DNA of 64,000 nucleotides from Candidatus Chlorohelix allophototropha (GTDB taxonomy: Bacteria; Chloroflexota; Chloroflexia; Chloroheliales; Chloroheliaceae). Positions 51,712 to 60,663 of this stretch are shown one piece after another. The position numbers were made by a program, and so were the translations under genes. The DNA lies in NCBI RefSeq assembly GCF_030389965.1, contig NZ_CP128399.1:2222934-2286933 (forward strand), given 5' to 3'. Below the pieces are notes generated by a model. It was not told the DNA's origin, searched no databases, and was given only the letters and a program-made list of their open reading frames with translations. The first letter of the stretch is position 1; each line of letters starts with the position of its first letter.

Positions 51712-52599
51712 TTATGATGTTAACAAGGTGATATCGGTTATATCCGCTTTTCCGCTTTTCAAAAAAGCATAGGTCAACTTATCCGCTTTGCAGTTAATAA
51801 ATCGAATCCGCTTCATGCTCTTATTTTTGAAGAAAGTGTTGGTAAGGGTGGCGTTCTGGAATATCACCTTGGAAAATTCACAGTTTTCAAAAGAGCAGTC
51901 GTTAAATGTGCCATCGAAAACGATAGCGGTAATTTGTGTGGCGTAAAAGGTGGTGCGATTCCAAATTGCACCGGACATTTTAGTTTTCAGCACGGCACTG
52001 ACTTTAAAGACCGCTCCGGTAAAATCGGCGCCGGAAAAATCGCAATTTTTTATCTGATTTGATGAGAACTCAGCTTCTTTCAGAGAACAGTCTCTGAATG
52101 AACTATTAACTAAATTAGAAGTTTGAATGTGGCTGTTGCTGATGTCGGAATTGGAGAAGTCACAGCTATCTACATTGTTGCTTTCTAGCAGAAGCCCTGA
52201 CATTTCTGAACCGATAAAAAGGCATCTTTGCATGTTGGAAGCGCTGAACTTTTCACCCAGATTCTTTAAACCGGAAAAGTCCGCGTCCACCCAATTCCCC
52301 TGTGACAAATCCCAACTAGGCTTTTTCTCCTGTATTTCGGACGGCGATTCAGTCGAAGGCTCGGCGGACGCTTTTTCCATGTTTGCCGCTTGAAAGCCTT
52401 CTGAAAAATAATTCAGATCTACCCCCAAGACTTCCGCGAGCCGATTAAAAGTAATGATGTCCGGCATTGACTCGCCGCGTTCCCATTTTCCAACTGCTTG
52501 TGAACTAATGGATAGCTGTTGAGCAAGTTGGGACTGAGATAAATTTTTCTCTTTACGTGCTTCCGAAATTTTATTTCCTAACATTATTGTTGTTAACAT
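51712..52599 (-). CDS. XRE-type regulator with pentapeptide-like repeat domain
   Basis: Residues ~5-65 are a helix-turn-helix of the XRE/Cro class (EARKEKNLSQSQLAQQLSIS, SQAVGKWERGESMPDI). After a ~45-residue acidic linker, residues ~110-270 show quasi-pentapeptide repeats (CDFSNSDISNSHIQ, CDFSGADFTGAVF, CSFENCEFSKVIFQNATL), predicted to form a right-handed beta-helix. Such HTH-pentapeptide proteins often sit next to ABC exporters in Firmicutes. The job is probably to repress the exporter; the sensing mechanism is unknown. ATG 52599 is chosen for the AGGAGAGGG upstream. A promoter lies at 52640-52668. Confidence 0.85.
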   Translation of the reverse strand: MLTTIMLGNKISEARKEKNLSQSQLAQQLSISSQAVGKWERGESMPDIITFNRLAEVLGVDLNYFSEGFQAANMEKASAEPSTESPSEIQEKKPSWDLSQGNWVDADFSGLKNLGEKFSASNMQRCLFIGSEMSGLLLESNNVDSCDFSNSDISNSHIQTSNLVNSSFRDCSLKEAEFSSNQIKNCDFSGADFTGAVFKVSAVLKTKMSGAIWNRTTFYATQITAIVFDGTFNDCSFENCEFSKVIFQNATLTNTFFKNKSMKRIRFINCKADKLTYAFLKSGKADITDITLLTS

Positions 52600-52639
52600 A
52601 GCGGGTACCCTCTCCTTATGTGATTTCGTCGACGCTATT

Positions 52640-52668
52640 ATTTTAACCAAATTCGTAGTGCATCACAA
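52640..52668 (-). promoter_or_regulatory. promoter of the XRE-ABC operon
   Basis: On the minus strand TTGTGA (52663-52668) and TAAAAT (52640-52645) are 17 bases apart, giving a start ~40 bases before the regulator ATG. Confidence 0.7.
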
Positions 52669-53118
52669 TGAAAAACATGAAACTAATAGTTGTTTTTAAG
52701 ACACTAGAAGTTGTATTGTAAGCTAAATGTCAGTTGTTTTTAGGCAGAGTGAGTGGATGTTCTACATTTGAATAAAAGAATTTTATCTTGGTTAACGCTA
52801 ATTCAGGAGTTTTGGTGAAATGAAACGGTTTACAGAAGGCACTTTATTTAGATTTAGACCCTGTGCACACATTGGGCGTTGGTAGCCAATTCAAGGGTAG
52901 TCAGGTTTTGCCTTATCTTTCAATCTAAATCTGTTCCTTAACAAACCATAATGGATTTGGGGCGGCTAATTTTGAGATAGATTGGCAAGACTGCCAAATG
53001 AAGTGACCAATGGGAAAGACAAGCAGTGATTGGAAAGAAGGCAAAAACTATCGTGACAAACTGTCTGGACTATTGCAAAACCCCAACGCTACGAACCAAA
53101 TCTCATGAGAAGGGGAAT
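52669..53118. other. intergenic region, no gene recognised
   Basis: About 450 bases with frequent stops in all frames. A 21-codon frame from ATG 52820 has GGAG 11 bases upstream but resembles nothing known. No repeat or strong hairpin was found. Confidence 0.5.
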
Positions 53119-53538
53119 TTATTTCCGGCGGCGTTCTCGGTCGAGGTAAGTTTGTAAAATCAGGGCAGCAGCAGTGGCGTCAATATTATCTCTTATCTTC
53201 TGCCCTCGCTTACCCGAATCAATCAAACGGCGTTCCGCTTCAACACTGCTCAAGCGTTCGTCCATAAAATCTACGGGTACCGAAATGCGTCCCCCCAGTT
53301 CGGCGGCAAACACACGGGCGCGTTCGGCTTCTATTCCTTCGCGCCCATTTAACTGAATGGGCAAGCCTATAATAAGCTTGCCCACCTCATTTTGTTTCAC
53401 CAATGATTCGATTTCTGTAAATACCTGTTCAGAATGTCTAACCTGAATTACACCCGCAGGGGATGAAATCAAACCAGTTTCATCACTGAGCGCAAGCCCG
53501 ATTCGCTTGCGACCCAGATCAAGAGCAAGGTATCTCAT
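53119..53538 (-). CDS. ruvX: RuvX/YqgF family Holliday-junction resolvase-like nuclease
   Basis: The 139 residues have the RNase-H-like start MRYLALDLGRKRIGLALSD with the catalytic Asp, IIGLPIQLNGREG, FMDERLSSVEAERRL and a final DNIDATAAALILQTYL with the last acidic ligands. The family acts in pre-16S rRNA 5' end processing or recombination. It is 16 bases after the baseplate-J-like gene, in the alaS cluster, matching the frequent alaS-ruvX linkage in other bacteria. Confidence 0.93.
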   Translation of the reverse strand: MRYLALDLGRKRIGLALSDETGLISSPAGVIQVRHSEQVFTEIESLVKQNEVGKLIIGLPIQLNGREGIEAERARVFAAELGGRISVPVDFMDERLSSVEAERRLIDSGKRGQKIRDNIDATAAALILQTYLDRERRRK

Positions 53539-53554
53539 TTTGCCTCAATAAACA

Positions 53555-55870
53555 TCAAGCCTTTGGCGTTGGTTGTGTTAACTGACCACTGGTAGAAACG
53601 GCTTGATAATCAAAAACCGGCTTCAGATCAAGCTTACTGGCATCAGGCAAAGTACCTGTAAAGCCGCTAAAATTCACATCAAACAGGTACTGGTTATATT
53701 TTTGCAATATTGCGGTGCGCGCTTCTTCTGGCGATTTACCAGCGCCAAGCGTTGCAATATCCTTCTTCATATCATCGGTCAAAGGGCTGTACAGGGTGGC
53801 AGTAACCGGCACAACATATATTAGTCTGCCGTTTTCTTGGTTGACCTGTCCATCCCCTACAAACTTCAAGCTGGTAGGGTCAATTTGCTGGCGAGGGTCT
53901 TTTACCAAGGCACTCCGAACCGCATCCGCTAAAGCAGTTTGATTATAGATATAAGCTTTTTGTGAGACAGAACAGGTCCCGCTGAATTCTGCGGCTTCAT
54001 CTCCCACATTCTTGGAAAATTGGCATTGATTATCAGCAGCGTTCAAGAACTGGATACCTTGCGTATTCGGGTCATAGCGACCTTGCAACTCTTGTTTTGC
54101 CTGAGCGCGAGCATCTTCAACCAGCTTTTGCTCTAAAGCCGCTCTATCCTCTTTGGAAACCACCTGCACCTTGCGTTCGGTTCCACCTGTTACGGGTCCA
54201 ATAGATGCGCCTAGCGAATCGGTCAAGAAAACGCGCGAAGCTCCTTCAAAATTACCGGATGAGCCGGCGGCACTCGCTTGAATTTGCCCAACAGCCCTAC
54301 CAACTGCCCCGGTAAAGGGATCACCAGCCGGGATGGTCACAGCGCTTATTAAACGATACTGCACACCGCTGCGCTGATTGGTGTATATTACCGCCCCTGC
54401 CCCCAAAGAGCGAGGACTTGCGCCGCTATTCACAAAACTAGCTTGCCCTTGCGCTACGCCATCGGCTTTCAACAGCGAACCAAACGCCGGCCATGTACCG
54501 GTTTTAGTAATCTTTCCGGTGGTTACTTCCGTTACATTCAATCTACCGGGAGTCACACCTTGCGGCTGATCGGTCGGATTCGAAGTTGAGCTACTGCCAC
54601 TAACTACTGTCGGGACGGCGCTAACACTGCTTGTATCTAGCAAAATCGGCACTGTATTGGTAACCTGTGAGGTAGCCAGTATCAGATTAACCCGTTGTAA
54701 ATTTCCGGTTGAAGCATTGCCATTACCCTGATTCTGACCACCCCCTAGCGTTATTAATAACAAACCGATCAGAATTATAAATGCCCCCGCTACTCCCACC
54801 AAGGCGAACAACCCGAACCTATTTTTGTCACGGGCACGTTGGCTTTGAACATCAGGGGGTAACGGAGTACGTCCCATGGATACAGACGCAACAGCTTCTT
54901 TTGGGGCGCGGTTGCGAGGTAATAGACGACCAAAATTAGCAGTTAAGCCGGTAGCCATTGCCGCCAAGCCTGCCCCTTTAGGAGTGCGCTTACCTGTATC
55001 ATCAAAAGTGTCGGCAGTTTTCTTCCGGCTGCGTCCAATATCGGCACTCCTACGAACCCCACTGCGCTGTTTGAAATCGGCGGCGGCATTATCCGAGGTA
55101 GTACCCAGTACCGAAGGAACATCATCATCCTGTTCATCGGTTAGGTCAAACGGGAATTGAGCAGTATTGCCTTCGTCACCAATCGGGGCTTCATCACCAA
55201 AATAGCCGAATTGTGCCGCTTCTTCATAGGTCATAGTTCTCGCGCCGCCGCTATCAAAGTCGGTTGAAGGAGCTGGTTTAGGAGGCGGAGAGTCTAATTC
55301 TAAGAACGAGCCCAATGTCTCACGGGGAGTGTCATTGATATCCTGTTGCAGAAAATTCACCGGAGGAGGTGGTGGAACAGGGCGTGACATCATATCCGGC
55401 ACTTGTATATTGGGCATTTGGTTAAAAAATTCTTGGGTTGGGCGGCGTAACGGTTGCGTAGGTTCTAGCGGTGGAGGGGGTTGAGTCTGAGTTACAAAAC
55501 CCTGCGGCACTCCATTAAATACACGGGTTGGTTGCTGAGAAGGAGTCTCACCGAAATTTGCAAACAAATTATCATCATCACTAGAATCGGCAGAAGGAAT
55601 AGATTGGCTGGTTATACCATCACTCTTATCAGTCTGAAAACCCAACAATTTTGCAAGACCTTGCGCAGTTTTGCTGCCGCCCGAAAATGTTAGATTGATG
55701 CTTTCCTCGCGAACCACTCGCCGAAGCATATTGAACTGGTCGAGCGTTTCTAGCGCGCGGGTTTTACCGGGCAACATAACCAGCACATCTTTTGTGCGTG
55801 ATTGCCGCAGCCGATTAATTACCGAATCTAAATCTTCTTCAACGCCGACCGTTATTGTTTCCTGGGCCAT
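53555..55870 (-). CDS. large single-pass membrane protein with baseplate-J-like outer region
   Basis: Residues ~1-80 form a small alpha/beta domain (LVMLPGKTRALETLDQFNML). A Pro/Gln-rich, low-complexity cytosolic part runs from ~90 to 345 and a membrane helix is at about 355-378. The outer ~390 residues contain YTNQRSGVQYRLISAVTIPAG and IQASAAGSSGNF, which resemble baseplate J/gp47 domains of contractile injection systems. No other phage or injection gene is nearby, so the role is unclear. A GGAGG ribosome site supports the ATG. It sits between alaS and ruvX, 107 bases after alaS. Confidence 0.6.
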   Translation of the reverse strand: MAQETITVGVEEDLDSVINRLRQSRTKDVLVMLPGKTRALETLDQFNMLRRVVREESINLTFSGGSKTAQGLAKLLGFQTDKSDGITSQSIPSADSSDDDNLFANFGETPSQQPTRVFNGVPQGFVTQTQPPPPLEPTQPLRRPTQEFFNQMPNIQVPDMMSRPVPPPPPVNFLQQDINDTPRETLGSFLELDSPPPKPAPSTDFDSGGARTMTYEEAAQFGYFGDEAPIGDEGNTAQFPFDLTDEQDDDVPSVLGTTSDNAAADFKQRSGVRRSADIGRSRKKTADTFDDTGKRTPKGAGLAAMATGLTANFGRLLPRNRAPKEAVASVSMGRTPLPPDVQSQRARDKNRFGLFALVGVAGAFIILIGLLLITLGGGQNQGNGNASTGNLQRVNLILATSQVTNTVPILLDTSSVSAVPTVVSGSSSTSNPTDQPQGVTPGRLNVTEVTTGKITKTGTWPAFGSLLKADGVAQGQASFVNSGASPRSLGAGAVIYTNQRSGVQYRLISAVTIPAGDPFTGAVGRAVGQIQASAAGSSGNFEGASRVFLTDSLGASIGPVTGGTERKVQVVSKEDRAALEQKLVEDARAQAKQELQGRYDPNTQGIQFLNAADNQCQFSKNVGDEAAEFSGTCSVSQKAYIYNQTALADAVRSALVKDPRQQIDPTSLKFVGDGQVNQENGRLIYVVPVTATLYSPLTDDMKKDIATLGAGKSPEEARTAILQKYNQYLFDVNFSGFTGTLPDASKLDLKPVFDYQAVSTSGQLTQPTPKA

Positions 55871-55977
55871 GGCTCAGAATCCTCCTGCCCCAATCTAAGA
55901 AGCCTTAAAACGAAAGCTATAGCTGATTATAATTCCGGGTGTTATCCGCTAAGGCTTCTGCCGACCCCAACAAAATC

Positions 55978-58593
55978 TTATTTAATAGTGCCCCGAACCA
56001 ACCCTATCGTGAGGGATAGAGCTTCATCGAGTTTCTCCGGGTCGTTTCCGCCACCCTGCGCCATATTAGGGCGACCGCCAGCCCGACCACCAACCTTCTC
56101 TGCTATTGGCGCAATAATCTTTCCGGCGTTTAAACCTCGCTCTACGAGATCAGGCGTAACCATCACCAGCAAAGAGGGTTTTTCCTTGATAACCGCCCCA
56201 ATAGCCACAACTCCGCTCTTGAGGCTATCGCGCAGTTTATCGCCGATGCTTCGCAGCACGTCAGCATTGGGCGCATTTACCTTAGCCGACAATACCCTGA
56301 CACCTTCAACCTCAACCACACTCTTTAAAAGCTCACTGGACTCTGCCAGCGCCTGCTTTTGTTGGAGCAATGCCAGTTCGCGTTCGGTGTCACGTAATTT
56401 TCGTTTAAGTTCGATTGCTTCATCAACTAGTTGTTCAGGGCGAGCTTGCAATACACTCGCTAGCTTGTCTACCAGTTGCAACCGTTCTCCGATATATTTT
56501 TCCGCGCCTCTGCCGGTAACCGCTTCAATTCGCCGCAACCCGCTTCCAACGCTTCCTTCGTTAGAAATAAGCAGCAAGCCGATTTGACCGCTATTCTGGA
56601 GATGCGTTCCGCCACAAAATTCCTTGCTATAATCCCCAACGCTAAGAATGCGCACTACCTCACCGTACTTTTCACCGAACATCATTACGGCGCCGCTCTT
56701 TTTAGCTTCATCAATGGGCAGCACATTAACCGTTACGGGCAAACTGGCGCGGATTTTGTCATTTACAATTTGCTCAACCTGTACCAATTGCTCGGCAGTT
56801 ACCTGATTTGGGAAGGTAAAGTCGAAGCGCAACCGCTCCGGTGAAACCAACGAACCGGCTTGCCCTACATTATTTCCAAGCACATCCTTCAAAGCCTGAT
56901 GCAGAATATGCGTGCCGGTGTGGTTGCGAGCAGTATCTAGGCGGCGCACTTCATCCACTACGGCGCGAGCTTTTTGCCCCTCACCGATAAAGCCTTCCAC
57001 TACCTTACCCTGATGTGCTACTACATCGCCAACCGGTTTGTAGGTATTTTCAATCTCTATCCGCCCAAACTCAGTTTCGATATAGCCCGTATCGCTTATC
57101 TGACCGCCGCTTTCTACATAAAAGGGCGTTTGCGCCAGCACAATTTCAGCGTCTTGCCCTGCATCGGCACTCTTGACACGCTTTCCATTGACCAGCACTG
57201 CCAGCACTTCAGTTTCCAAACTGGTAGTTTCATAGCCCTTGAAAGGAGTTTTCTGCAAACCTAGCGCTTTATAATCCTCTAGGTCAACCCGCGCTACCTT
57301 CCAGCGATCGGGATTAGTACTGGCTTCAGAATGCTTTTGCTTCGCCCGCTCAAAACCTTCCCAGTCAATTTCAAAACCGCGTTCCTCGGCAAGTTCGCGT
57401 GTTAGATCGGGCGGGAAGCCATGTGTAGCCAATAGGTCGAAAACATCCTCACCACTGACAATTTTGGTATCAAGCGGGTTATTTTCGATAAGTATCTCAA
57501 AACGGTTCAAGCCCATTTGTAAGGTATGCCCGAATTTCTCTTCCTCATCCGCCAATACCGCGAACACATGGTTCTTGCGCTCGATAATCTCAGGGTAAAT
57601 ATCGCCCAGCATATCCATTACAACTTGGCTGGTATGATGCATAAAGGGTTTATCCTGACCTAACAACCGTCCGTAGCGAATAGCACGGCGCAAAATCCGG
57701 CGCAAGATATAACCTCTGTCCACGTTACCGGGCAGCACTCCATCGGTAATCAGCATGGTGGCAGCGCGGCTATGATCGGCAATAACCCGTAGGCTTATAT
57801 CATCTTTCTCATTCGCCCCATAACGTTTTCCGGTAATATCGGCGGCGCGTTGGATAATCGGCTGGAATAAATCGGTGCTATAAATTGAGCTAACACCTTG
57901 CAAAACCAGACTCAGGCGTTCCAGACCCATTCCGGTGTCAATATTCTTGCGCGGCAGCGGAGTATCCACCCCATGCGTATCGCGGTTGAACTGCATAAAC
58001 ACCAGATTCCAAATTTCAAGATAACGCGGCGAATCACCAACCCGCGCATCGGGGTCAGGGTCGAACTCAGGTCCTAAATCATAATAGATTTCGCTGTCAG
58101 GTCCGCACGGACCGGTTTTACCCACCGGACCCCACCAGTTATCTTCAATTCTGGTAATGCGGCTGGCAGGAAGACCGATCATTTTAGTCCATAACTCTAG
58201 CGCCTCTTCATCGGTAGGAAAAATTGAGGGGTAGAGTTTATCTTCCGGCAGTTTAAAAACTTGAGTCAGCAATTCCCACGCGAAGGAAACTGCCCCTTCT
58301 TTGAAATATTCGCCAACTGAAAAGTTTCCGAGCATTTCAAAAAATGTCAGATGGCTTGGGTCACCCACTTCATCAATGTCAACGGTGCGAAAACACTTCT
58401 GTACGGTCGTGAGACGGCGGTGAGGAGGCGTTTGGACACCCAGAAAGAAGGGAGTCATTTGTTGCATCCCGGCAGTCGTCAACAGAACCGTCTTGTCACC
58501 GGAAGGTGGGACAAGCGAAGAACTGGGCAAATGCAAATGCCCGTTTTTGACAAAGTAGTCTACATAAGTTTGTCGGATTTCTCGACTACGCAT
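55978..58593 (-). CDS. alaS: alanine--tRNA ligase
   Basis: The 871-residue enzyme charges tRNA-Ala. It has the class II core (residues ~1-240, TTAGMQQMTPFFLG, RNIDTGMGLERL), the tRNA recognition region, and the editing domain with zinc ligands NHTGTHILHQAL and CGGTH. The C-Ala domain contains GGRAGGRPNMAQGGG near the end. The length is normal. It has its own consensus promoter 36 bases upstream and heads the cluster with 53555 and ruvX. Confidence 0.98.
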   Translation of the reverse strand: MRSREIRQTYVDYFVKNGHLHLPSSSLVPPSGDKTVLLTTAGMQQMTPFFLGVQTPPHRRLTTVQKCFRTVDIDEVGDPSHLTFFEMLGNFSVGEYFKEGAVSFAWELLTQVFKLPEDKLYPSIFPTDEEALELWTKMIGLPASRITRIEDNWWGPVGKTGPCGPDSEIYYDLGPEFDPDPDARVGDSPRYLEIWNLVFMQFNRDTHGVDTPLPRKNIDTGMGLERLSLVLQGVSSIYSTDLFQPIIQRAADITGKRYGANEKDDISLRVIADHSRAATMLITDGVLPGNVDRGYILRRILRRAIRYGRLLGQDKPFMHHTSQVVMDMLGDIYPEIIERKNHVFAVLADEEEKFGHTLQMGLNRFEILIENNPLDTKIVSGEDVFDLLATHGFPPDLTRELAEERGFEIDWEGFERAKQKHSEASTNPDRWKVARVDLEDYKALGLQKTPFKGYETTSLETEVLAVLVNGKRVKSADAGQDAEIVLAQTPFYVESGGQISDTGYIETEFGRIEIENTYKPVGDVVAHQGKVVEGFIGEGQKARAVVDEVRRLDTARNHTGTHILHQALKDVLGNNVGQAGSLVSPERLRFDFTFPNQVTAEQLVQVEQIVNDKIRASLPVTVNVLPIDEAKKSGAVMMFGEKYGEVVRILSVGDYSKEFCGGTHLQNSGQIGLLLISNEGSVGSGLRRIEAVTGRGAEKYIGERLQLVDKLASVLQARPEQLVDEAIELKRKLRDTERELALLQQKQALAESSELLKSVVEVEGVRVLSAKVNAPNADVLRSIGDKLRDSLKSGVVAIGAVIKEKPSLLVMVTPDLVERGLNAGKIIAPIAEKVGGRAGGRPNMAQGGGNDPEKLDEALSLTIGLVRGTIK

Positions 58594-58628
58594 AAAGCCC
58601 CTATTCTAGTTAGCAAATCGCTTAGTTA

Positions 58629-58657
58629 ATTTTATGCCAGTTATTATTTATTGTCAA
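58629..58657 (-). promoter_or_regulatory. alaS promoter
   Basis: On the minus strand TTGACA (58652-58657) and TAAAAT (58629-58634) are 17 bases apart, an excellent match, giving a leader of about 30 bases. Confidence 0.85.
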
Positions 58658-58716
58658 GTTGTTTTCAGTGTGTTAAGCTCAAATTTAGGGATAAGTAATC
58701 TAAAAGCTGTCAATTC

Positions 58717-58760
58717 AGCATGAACTTTTAGAAAAATCTCTTTACTTGACCGTTCATGCT
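58717..58760. promoter_or_regulatory. spaced inverted repeat upstream of amidase
   Basis: AGCATGAAC (58717-58725) and GTTCATGCT (58752-58760) are perfect inverted copies 26 bases apart, between the divergent alaS and amidase genes. They may be two half-sites or arms for a regulator. Confidence 0.4.
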
Positions 58761-58823
58761 AAACTAAAGTTGTATTTTTCACTTTAGCAGAGTTCATCAT
58801 TATAATGAGTAGGAGGTTTCAAA

Positions 58824-60017
58824 ATGCCTTCAGACCCAAACACGCCAGATAATCAACCCACACAACCCAATTCTGATACACCTAGTATAGCAGACAATCA
58901 AACTCAACCAAACAACTCTTCTGCACCACTTTCCGATAGTGGCGCGGATCAGAGTAATAACAGCCCAACTTTTGGCGCTTATAGCGATGGCGTGGTTTTC
59001 CTTTTACCACCCGATAATGACCAAAATCTTCGCCCACGCATAGAACGCGATAAACAAGGTGAGCCGGATTCCGCAGAAGGCTTGCTGGCAGATGGCGTAT
59101 TTCCAGAGGATGACGGCAGCACTTCTACCGATCCCAATAATCTGCAAGAAAGCTCAGAGGCTACCAGTGCGGAAAGCGGTTCGGTTGGCGCATTTTCGGC
59201 AGGCGGTTCGGCTTTCGATATAGTCTTTAAAAGTAGCCCTAACTGTTGGCAAGGTCGTAATGGGCTAACCGCCATCGCAATAGTTGACCATATTATGCAA
59301 GGCACCCTCGATGCTACTACGGGTTGGTTCATGAACCCAAGCGCAGAAGCCAGTACCCATTTTGGAGTTGGTAAAGACGGTCGAATTATCCAGTACGTGC
59401 GTCTTGAAAATAGCGCGTGGGGCAACGGTCCGATAAATAAACCAGACCCAAATATTGAGTGGTTAGCAGATGCAATAAGCAAAGGCATTAACCCTAACCG
59501 ATTGACAGTTTCAATTGAGCATGAAGGCAAAACAGGGGAAGCCTTTACCGAAACAATGTATCAGGCAACTTTTTTCCTCCACAAACAAATCATTCGTCAG
59601 CTTAATATTCCGGTTGACCGCCACCATATAATCGGGCATTACCAAATTGATTCGGTAAATCGCCCGCTTTGTCCCGGCAAAGGCTTCCCGTGGGATAGAT
59701 TAATGGCAGATTTGAAGGCAGAGTTTAACCAACCTGCCGCCAACCCCCAACCTGCTACACAACCCCAAGGTGACCCGCCCGGCTACACCGATCTCCCGTT
59801 TGGTCCCGGCGCAGTGGCATTTAACAACGCTTATGTTCGTGCCTATCCCTCTTTCGACCCCTCAATAGGCGCGGTTCAACGAAAACTCACAAAAGATACA
59901 ATGCTCCACTTTGACGGCTATACCGATCAAGGACCTGCTTTTCAGGGCAGCACTCGCTGGTACAGAATCAACCAGCAAGACGGTGGCGGTTGGATTCACG
60001 CCCGCATGATAAGCTAA
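58824..60017 (+). CDS. N-acetylmuramoyl-L-alanine amidase (Amidase_2/PGRP type)
   Basis: The catalytic domain (~130-310) cleaves the amide between muramic acid and L-alanine. Zinc ligands can be seen as His156 (VDHIMQG), His272 (IIGHYQID) and Cys283 (PLCPGKGFPW). The C-terminal ~75 residues look like an SH3-type wall-binding domain (GAVAFNNAYVRAYPSF, GGGWIHARMIS). The first ~125 residues are Pro/Ser/Asn/Gln-rich and probably disordered. No signal peptide or membrane helix is present, so the export route is unknown; phage endolysins share this feature. AGGAGG lies 7 bases before the ATG. Confidence 0.88.
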   Translation: MPSDPNTPDNQPTQPNSDTPSIADNQTQPNNSSAPLSDSGADQSNNSPTFGAYSDGVVFLLPPDNDQNLRPRIERDKQGEPDSAEGLLADGVFPEDDGSTSTDPNNLQESSEATSAESGSVGAFSAGGSAFDIVFKSSPNCWQGRNGLTAIAIVDHIMQGTLDATTGWFMNPSAEASTHFGVGKDGRIIQYVRLENSAWGNGPINKPDPNIEWLADAISKGINPNRLTVSIEHEGKTGEAFTETMYQATFFLHKQIIRQLNIPVDRHHIIGHYQIDSVNRPLCPGKGFPWDRLMADLKAEFNQPAANPQPATQPQGDPPGYTDLPFGPGAVAFNNAYVRAYPSFDPSIGAVQRKLTKDTMLHFDGYTDQGPAFQGSTRWYRINQQDGGGWIHARMIS

Positions 60018-60032
60018 TTAAGCTAATTAAAA

Positions 60033-60060
60033 GACCGGACTACGCCATTGTAGCCCGGTC
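60033..60060 (-). terminator. terminator of the 85-residue protein gene
   Basis: GACCGG (60033-60038) and CCGGTC (60055-60060) bound a stem with CTAC/GTAG and one mismatch. Read on the minus strand TTTTAATT follows, so it ends the gene at 60088. It also lies just past the amidase stop. Confidence 0.75.
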
Positions 60061-60087
60061 AAAAATATTTGAAATCAGAATAAAGTC

Positions 60088-60345
60088 TTAGCTGGCTCTA
60101 CGGGTTGACTTATCAAGTCTTATACCCATAAGTTTGGCTTGTTTCTCTATAGCTTTAATAATACGTTGATGTCTCGGTGTTAAAAGTTCCGCACGCACGG
60201 TTGGGTCTTCATGATAAATTTGCTCTGCCCAAACGTGGTTATAATCCGGCAGAACGCTTAGATGAAGGCTATTTGCGAACGGGTAAGTGATATAGATATA
60301 CTTCCATAATTCACGGTCAGCACGCAGATTCAAGGGTAATGCCAT
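60088..60345 (-). CDS. small hypothetical protein (85 residues)
   Basis: I do not recognise this basic, soluble protein. It is rich in Leu, His and Arg, with a likely helical C-terminal half (TPRHQRIIKAIEKQAKLMGI) and an aromatic N-terminal half (ELWKYIYITYPF). AAGGAG lies 9 bases before the ATG and a terminator follows, so it is probably a real gene. A palindrome at 60451-60471, also present at the GH13 gene promoter, may control it. Confidence 0.65.
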   Translation of the reverse strand: MALPLNLRADRELWKYIYITYPFANSLHLSVLPDYNHVWAEQIYHEDPTVRAELLTPRHQRIIKAIEKQAKLMGIRLDKSTRRAS

Positions 60346-60450
60346 ATTTTCAAGCTCCTTTGCTTAAAAAAATTAATGTCGGCGCTAATTCTATAAGAAG
60401 AAATTTTCCAAACCTGACATCAATGCGCTACCAACCACATTGTTAGCGGC

Positions 60451-60471
60451 TACTATCCTACTATGATAGTA
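60451..60471. promoter_or_regulatory. 21-base operator-like palindrome, copy 1
   Basis: TACTATCCTAC followed by 4 bases and ATAGTA. It is an inverted repeat TACTAT/ATAGTA with a 9-base centre. It matches 62406-62426 at 18 of 21 or more positions and lies ~105 bases upstream of the 85-residue gene. Confidence 0.55.
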
Positions 60472-60522
60472 ATACTGATGCCCATCCAGACCTCATATCT
60501 CTGGTCGACTCAATTGCACATA

Positions 60523-60569
60523 TGTAACAATTGTTGAAGTGCGTTTGTGCAATTCATAACAATGTTACA
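60523..60569. promoter_or_regulatory. long inverted repeat
   Basis: TGTAACAATTGTT (60523-60535) and AACAATGTTACA (60558-60569) are inverted copies with one extra A. They lie in the AT-rich gap 60346-60663, which holds no gene. It may act as the end of the GH13 transcript or as an operator. Confidence 0.4.
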
Positions 60570-60663
60570 ACAATTATAGTAAAAAAATTATATACCTATC
60601 TCAACGCTTTTACAACAAAATTTTAATAAAAATGTCATTAATAAAAGCCAAGATGAATATACT

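Noticed and set aside
52820-52885. Possible 21-residue peptide in the gap before the XRE gene
   Set aside because: No similarity, no terminator or promoter pattern; a frame of this length is expected by chance.
53555-55870. Part of a contractile injection system
   Set aside because: No sheath, tube, spike or ATPase gene is in the window; the neighbours are alaS and ruvX.
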